Of a DNA stretch of 64,000 bases, positions 59,278-64,000 are shown piece by piece; within the stretch, counting starts at the first letter, position 1; each line of letters starts with the position of its first letter. A program made the translations under genes and the position numbers. The DNA is from Physella acuta (Eukaryota; Mollusca; Gastropoda; Physidae): contig NW_026732323.1 in assembly GCF_028476545.1 (NCBI RefSeq), forward strand, positions 328,501-392,500. The letters are read 5' to 3'. The notes beneath the pieces were generated by a model. That model ran no database searches, was not told the DNA's origin, and was given only the letters and a program-made list of their open reading frames with translations.

Positions 59278-61945
59278 TCCTTAATTTGTAGTAAAGTTTC
59301 TAGTGGAATACCATAAGTTTTCAATGACTACAATTTGTAGTAAAGTTTCTAGTGGAATACCATAAGTTTTCAATGACTACAATTTGTAGTAAAGTTTCTA
59401 GTGGAATACCATAAGATTTCAATGACTACAATTTGTAGTAAAGTTTCTAGTGGAATACCATAAAATTTCAATGACTACAATTTGTAGTAAAGTTTCTAGT
59501 GGAATACCATAAGTTTTCAATGACTACAATTTGTAGTAAAGTTTCTAGTGGAATACCATAAGATTTCAATGACTACAATTTGTAGTAAAGTTTCTAGTGG
59601 AATACCATAGTTTCTAGTGGAATACCATAAGCTTTCAATGACTACAATTGGTAGTAAAGTTTCTAGTGGAATACCATAAGATTTCAATGACTACAATTGG
59701 TAGTAAAGTTTCTAGTGGAATACCATAAGATTTCAATGATAACAATTGGTAGTAAAGTTTCTAGTGGAATACCATCAGATTTCAATGACAACAATTGGTA
59801 GTTAAGTTTCTAGTGGAATACCATAAGATTTCAATGACTACAATTTGTAGTAAAGTTTCTAGTGGAATACCATAAGTTTTCAATGACTACAATTTGTAGT
59901 AAAGTTTCTAGTGGAATACCATAAGTTTTCAATGACTACAATTTGTAGTAAAGTTTCTAGTGGAATACCATAAGTTTTCAATGACTACAATTTGTAGTAA
60001 AGTTTCTAGTGGAATACCATAAGAATTCAATGACTACAATTTGTAGTAAAGTTTCTAGTGGAATACCATAAGTTTTCAATGACTACAATTTGTAGTAAAG
60101 TTTCTAGTGGAATACCATAAGTTTTCAATGACTACAATTTGTAGTAAAGTTTCTAGTGGAATACCATAAGAATTCAATGACTACAATTTGTAGTAAAGTT
60201 TCTAGTGGAATACCATAAGTTTTCAATGACTACAATTTGTAGTAAAGTTTCTAGTGGAATACCATAAGTTTTCAATGACTACAATTTGTAGTAAAGTTTC
60301 TAGTGGAATACCATAAGATTTCAATGACTACAATTTGTAGTAAAGTTTCTAGTGGAATACCATAAGCTTTCAATGACTACAATTGGTAGTAAAGTTTCTA
60401 GTGGAATACCATAAGATTTCAATGACTACAATTGGTAGTAAAGTTTCTAGTGGAATACCATAAGATTTCAATGATAACAATTGGTAGTAAAGTTTCTAGT
60501 GGAATACCATCAGATTTCAATGACAACAATTGGTAGTTAAGTTTCTAGTGGAATACCATAAGATTTCAATGACTACAATTTGTAGTAAAGTTTCTAGTGG
60601 AATACCATAAGTTTTCAATGACTACAATTTGTAGTAAAGTTTCTAGTGGAATACCATAAGATTTCAATGACTACAATTGGTAGTAAAGTTTCTAGTGGAA
60701 TACCATAAGTTTTCAATGACTACAATTTGTAGTAAAGTTTCTAGTGGAATACCATAAGATTTCAATGACTACAATTTGTAGTAAAGTTTCTAGTGGAATA
60801 CCATAAGTTTTCAATGAAAACAATTAGTAGTAAAGTTTCTAGTGGAATACCATAAGTTTTCAATGACTACAATTGGTAGTAAAGTTTCTAGTGGAATACC
60901 ATAAGATTTCAATGACTACAATTTGTAGTAAAGTTTCTAGTGGAATACCATAAGTTTTCAATGACTACAATTTGTAGTAAAGTTTCTAGTGGAATACCAT
61001 AAGATTTCAATGACTACAATTTGTAGTAAAGTTTCTAGTGGAATACCATAAGAATTCAATGACTACAATTTGTAGTAAAGTTTCTAGTGGAATACCATAA
61101 GTTTTCAATGACTACAATTTGTAGTAAAGTTTCTAGTGGAATACCATAAGTTTTCAATGACTACAATTTGTAGTAAAGTTTCTAGTGGAATACCATAAGA
61201 ATTCAATGACTACAATTTGTAGTAAAGTTTCTAGTGGAATACCATAAGTTTTCAATGACTACAATTTGTAGTAAAGTTTCTAGTGGAATACCATAAGTTT
61301 TCAATGACTACAATTTGTAGTAAAGTTTCTAGTGGAATACCATAAGAATTCAATGACTACAATTTGTAGTAAAGTTTCTAGTGGAATACCATAAGTTTTC
61401 AATGACTACAATTTGTAGTAAAGTTTCTAGTGGAATACCATAAGATTTCAATGACTACAATTTGTAGTAAAGTTTCTAGTGGAATACCATAAGAATTCAA
61501 TGACTACAATTTGTAGTAAAGTTTCTAGTGGAATACCATAAGTTTTCAATGACTACAATTTGTAGTAAAGTTTCTAGTGGAATACCATAAGTTTTCAATG
61601 ACTACAATTTGTAGTAAAGTTTCTAGTGGAATACCATAAGAATTCAATGACTACAATTTGTAGTAAAGTTTCTAGTGGAATACCATAAGTTTTCAATGAC
61701 TACAATTTGTAGTAAAGTTTCTAGTGGAATACCATAAGTTTTCAATGACTACAATTTGTAGTAAAGTTTCTAGTGGAATACCATAAGAATTCAATGACTA
61801 CAATTTGTAGTAAAGTTTCTAGTGGAATACCATAAGTTTTCAATGACTACAATTTGTAGTAAAGTTTCTAGTGGAATACCATAAGATTTCAATGATAACA
61901 ATTGGTAGTAAAGTTTCTAGTGGAATACCATAAGATTTCAATGAT
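59278..61945. repeat. 49-bp minisatellite/satellite, about 54 copies
   Basis: About 2.66 kb of a 49-bp unit (TGACTACAATTTGTAGTAAA, GTTTCTAGTGGAATACCATA, AGTTTTCAA). Most units contain the inverted repeat CTACAA-T-TTGTAG. A run of variant units (AAGCTTTCAATG, then TTGGTAGTAAAG, GATAACAATTGG, CCATCAGATTTC and GTTAAGTTTC) occurs at about 59625-59820 and again at about 60360-60545, some 735 bp apart, close to 15 units. That shows block duplication. The array lies just downstream of the PLAC-gene stop. Confidence 0.97.
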
Positions 61946-62190
61946 AACAATTTGATTGTCTTTGACATGATATATTTGTATAGAGATAAAGAAAAATTGA
62001 GAAAGTAAACCATGACCTACACATGTCTACACAAGTACCTTGAAATGGTGCATATTTTCTATGTGAAGTTATAAATGCCATTTTAAATAGTTGTTTCAAA
62101 TGTCTAGAATTAGCTTCATTAACTGCAGAACATTTTTTAATAATCAAGAAGTTAACTTGTATTGAAATGTTTGAATCTATTATCGTAAGA

Positions 62191-62196
62191 TTTATT
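62191..62196 (-). terminator. Candidate polyadenylation signal AATAAA for the PLAC gene
   Basis: TTTATT on the plus strand reads AATAAA on the minus strand about 107 nt after the stop codon at 62303. Position and strand fit; no cleavage site is verified. Confidence 0.4.
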
Positions 62197-62302
62197 TTAC
62201 TGTTTTTAAACTAATATATTTCCAAACGAACAGTGCTCATTTAAACACTGCTTGAAATGCAGTTCATATCACAAAGTCATGACAAGTCTATAATGAAGCC
62301 AG

Positions 62303-63887
62303 CTATGGAACTTGTTTTATATCTTTTGTTTCATTATGATCTTGACAAGTCAGGCAACATTTAGCCTTCATGTGCTGTTTGTTGCACAGTCCAATCTTCT
62401 TGACCACCTGGCAAAGATGTGAATTTTTTTCTTTGAATACACAGGAGACAGTCAATGCTGGAGCAAAAGGAAGGCAAAAGTTAGCACAATAAACAACGGC
62501 GAATATTTTTAAAAAATTATCCACTTTAGTGTGCATAACTAACAAATTCCTAAACACCAAAAACTACCTCCATTTCAGCAACCCCAAAAAAAAAAATTTT
62601 ATAAACTCAATTTTTAGTTAACTTAAAAAAAAATCTTAGTTTACTTTAATATAACTAAAGCACCTAACTAAAACACCTACAAACACAAAAAATAATAAGT
62701 TTTTTTTAATAAATAACAGCTGCATCTACATACCCAAACACTAATTAGTTTTTTTATAATAAAAGTATTTGCTTACATAAATAATAATTTTCATTGCTGT
62801 TTTTGATCACCACTTGATCATAGAGATCTGTACAAGCCCTTGAGATCCCCACAACTCTAGAGATCCCCACACAGCCACTGAAATCCCCACAAAAAGATCC
62901 CCACAAAGAGATCCCCACAAAGAGACCCCCACAAAGAGATCCCCACAAAGATATCCCCACAAAGAGACCCCCACAAAGAGACCCCCACAAAGAGATCCCC
63001 ACAACGATATCCCCACAAAGAGACCCCCGCAGGTATGACCATCCTTACCTGCATTGTCCTCAGGTGGACAGTCATGCATGTTACAGTTCTGTGTGGCTAC
63101 TGGCTTTGTGGCGCCATCACAGTCTTTGGCCAGTTGCTGGGAGGACAAGTTGACACACTCGACTGACCTCTCCTGCTGGGCGCCCCCACATGTTTTGCTA
63201 CACTGTGACAGAAGAAAATCATTAGACTTCATGAGTGGGGCTTTCTTCTTCCATACAACACATAACCTACACATCACCTCCTATGTCTAATGTTTTAACT
63301 AGCCTAAGTGGGAACAAATGTATGCTTAAGTGTCCTGATCTTTAGTTAGATAACATCAGCTATCTTTATTGTTTATAGATTTAATTCAACATTAGACATA
63401 TTTAATGCAAACATTTTTTTCTCTATAGGATTAATTAATGCAAGATTAAAAATACATTTAATAATGAATATTTTATCAAAAAATGTAATATATTTAATGC
63501 AAATTTTTTTTTTCTCTATTGGATTAATTAATGCAAGATAAAAATACATTTAATAATGAATATTTTATAAAAAAAATGTAAACTCTAGCTCACTTAACTG
63601 CACTGAACATTAAGCCAGGGTTAATTTTAATTCCAATTTACCTAGCTCTTATTTTTAATCCAGGTGAAATTTGAACTCCACCTAACCTAGCTCCAGTTAC
63701 AGTTAATCCAAGCAACAATTTTCTTAACTCAACTTACCTGGCTCCAACTACCATTAATCCAGGCCAAACAAGCAGGTAAGTTTTCACATGGTTGGGTAGT
63801 CTCAGGTCTCCGAGAGAGGTCACACTGACCTGGGGTGGGACACTCGACCTTTCGTGACCTGTTTGCGTGACCACAGGTGGCTGAACA
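62303..63887 (-). CDS. ADAMTS/ADAMTS-like or papilin family protein, C-terminal three exons (5' end outside window)
   Basis: A secreted extracellular-matrix protein or metalloprotease-family member. Minus-strand exons: 63887-63738, 63202-63049 and 62457-62303 (TAG at 62305-62303). All have consensus splice sites and compatible phases. The first exon starts CSATCGHANRSRKVECPTPG and ends in WINGSWSQ. The second starts CSKTCGGAQQERSVECVNLS and continues to NMHDCPPEDNA. These are thrombospondin type-1 repeats, with the intron in both cases falling just before the CSxTCG motif. The last exon contains SCVFKEKNSHLCQVV, GLC and CCLTC, the six-cysteine PLAC pattern, and ends DIKQVP. TSP1 modules followed by a C-terminal PLAC occur in several ADAMTS proteases, ADAMTS-like proteins and papilin. 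Upstream domains are not in the window, so which of these it is cannot be decided. Confidence 0.9.
62845..63030. repeat. 14-bp minisatellite in the last intron of the PLAC gene
   Basis: About 13 copies of AGATCCCCACAAAG and variants. On the gene strand (CTTTGTGGGGATCT) it starts about 20 bp after the donor of the second TSP1 exon. Hydrophobic Gly/Trp/Leu frames here are artefacts. Confidence 0.93.
63203..63737 (-). other. Intron between the two TSP1 exons
   Basis: It runs from donor GTAAGTTG at 63737 to acceptor TCACAG at 63203. It contains a two-copy AT-rich duplication (GGATTAATTAATGCAAGAT near 63430 and 63520) and a repeated AATCCAGGTGAAATT-like motif. Nothing else seen. Confidence 0.75.
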
Positions 63888-63929
63888 CTGAAAAATATTT
63901 TTTAACAACTTGAACTGACATCTGTCACT

Positions 63930-64000
63930 CAGGGGCGGAACTACAGTACCGCCAGACCCCGCAATGCGGGGGGGCCCGGGCCATTTAGGGGCCCACAGCC
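63930..64000. mobile_element. hAT element end, same family as 38.9 kb, cut by window edge
   Basis: It starts CAGGGGCGGAACTACAGTAC and continues CCGCCAGACCCCGCAATGCG, the reverse complement of the right end of the 38908-39845 element. The predicted 8-bp target-site duplication would be CTGTCACT (63922-63929). It lies in an intron of the PLAC gene. Confidence 0.85.

Noticed and set aside
62754-63075. Gly/Trp/Leu-rich minus-strand frames extending the TSP1 exon
   Set aside because: They read through the donor at 63048 into an intronic minisatellite. The splice to the PLAC exon is in phase and gives a sensible protein.

Overview
The window is nuclear DNA from an animal with spliceosomal introns, hAT-type and other terminal-inverted-repeat (TIR) transposons, and tRNA-headed SINEs. 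The SINE type, the TIR families and the extreme minisatellite load suggest a mollusc, probably a gastropod. That is an inference, made without any database comparison. No viral or retroviral fossil was recognised.

Two genes are certain, both in the last 15 kb and facing each other. The first (+ strand, 49.1-56.1 kb) is a complete nine-exon medium-chain zinc dehydrogenase of the sorbitol dehydrogenase family. Its exons join in phase to exactly 349 codons plus a stop. The second (- strand, 63.9-62.3 kb) is the 3' end of an ADAMTS/ADAMTS-like or papilin-type matrix gene, with two thrombospondin type-1 repeats and a C-terminal PLAC domain; its 5' part lies beyond the right edge. The 6.2 kb between their stop codons is largely a 49-bp minisatellite.

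The first 48 kb has no gene I can name. It holds three possible exons: a signal-peptide first exon (- strand, 30.0 kb) with a CpG-rich, TATA-containing region upstream; a short first coding exon (+ strand, 14.06 kb); and a cysteine-rich open frame (- strand, about 4.1-4.3 kb). The rest is tandem repeats, TIR elements, SINE pieces and AT-rich DNA.

About a third of the window is minisatellite, in some 30 arrays of 12-90 bp units. The largest are a 23-bp array at 5.9-10.5 kb, a 27-bp array at 21.5-25.0 kb and a 49-bp array at 59.3-61.9 kb. Several show higher-order organisation.

The most striking observation is inside the dehydrogenase gene, where three arrays are made of its own exon/intron junctions. 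The exon 4 donor is present four times, the exon 8 donor about 18 times and the exon 9 acceptor six times, each copy carrying exon sequence. Further arrays abut the first exon and the stop codon. The encoded enzyme keeps its zinc sites, but the residues that bind sorbitol in vertebrate sorbitol dehydrogenase are replaced.
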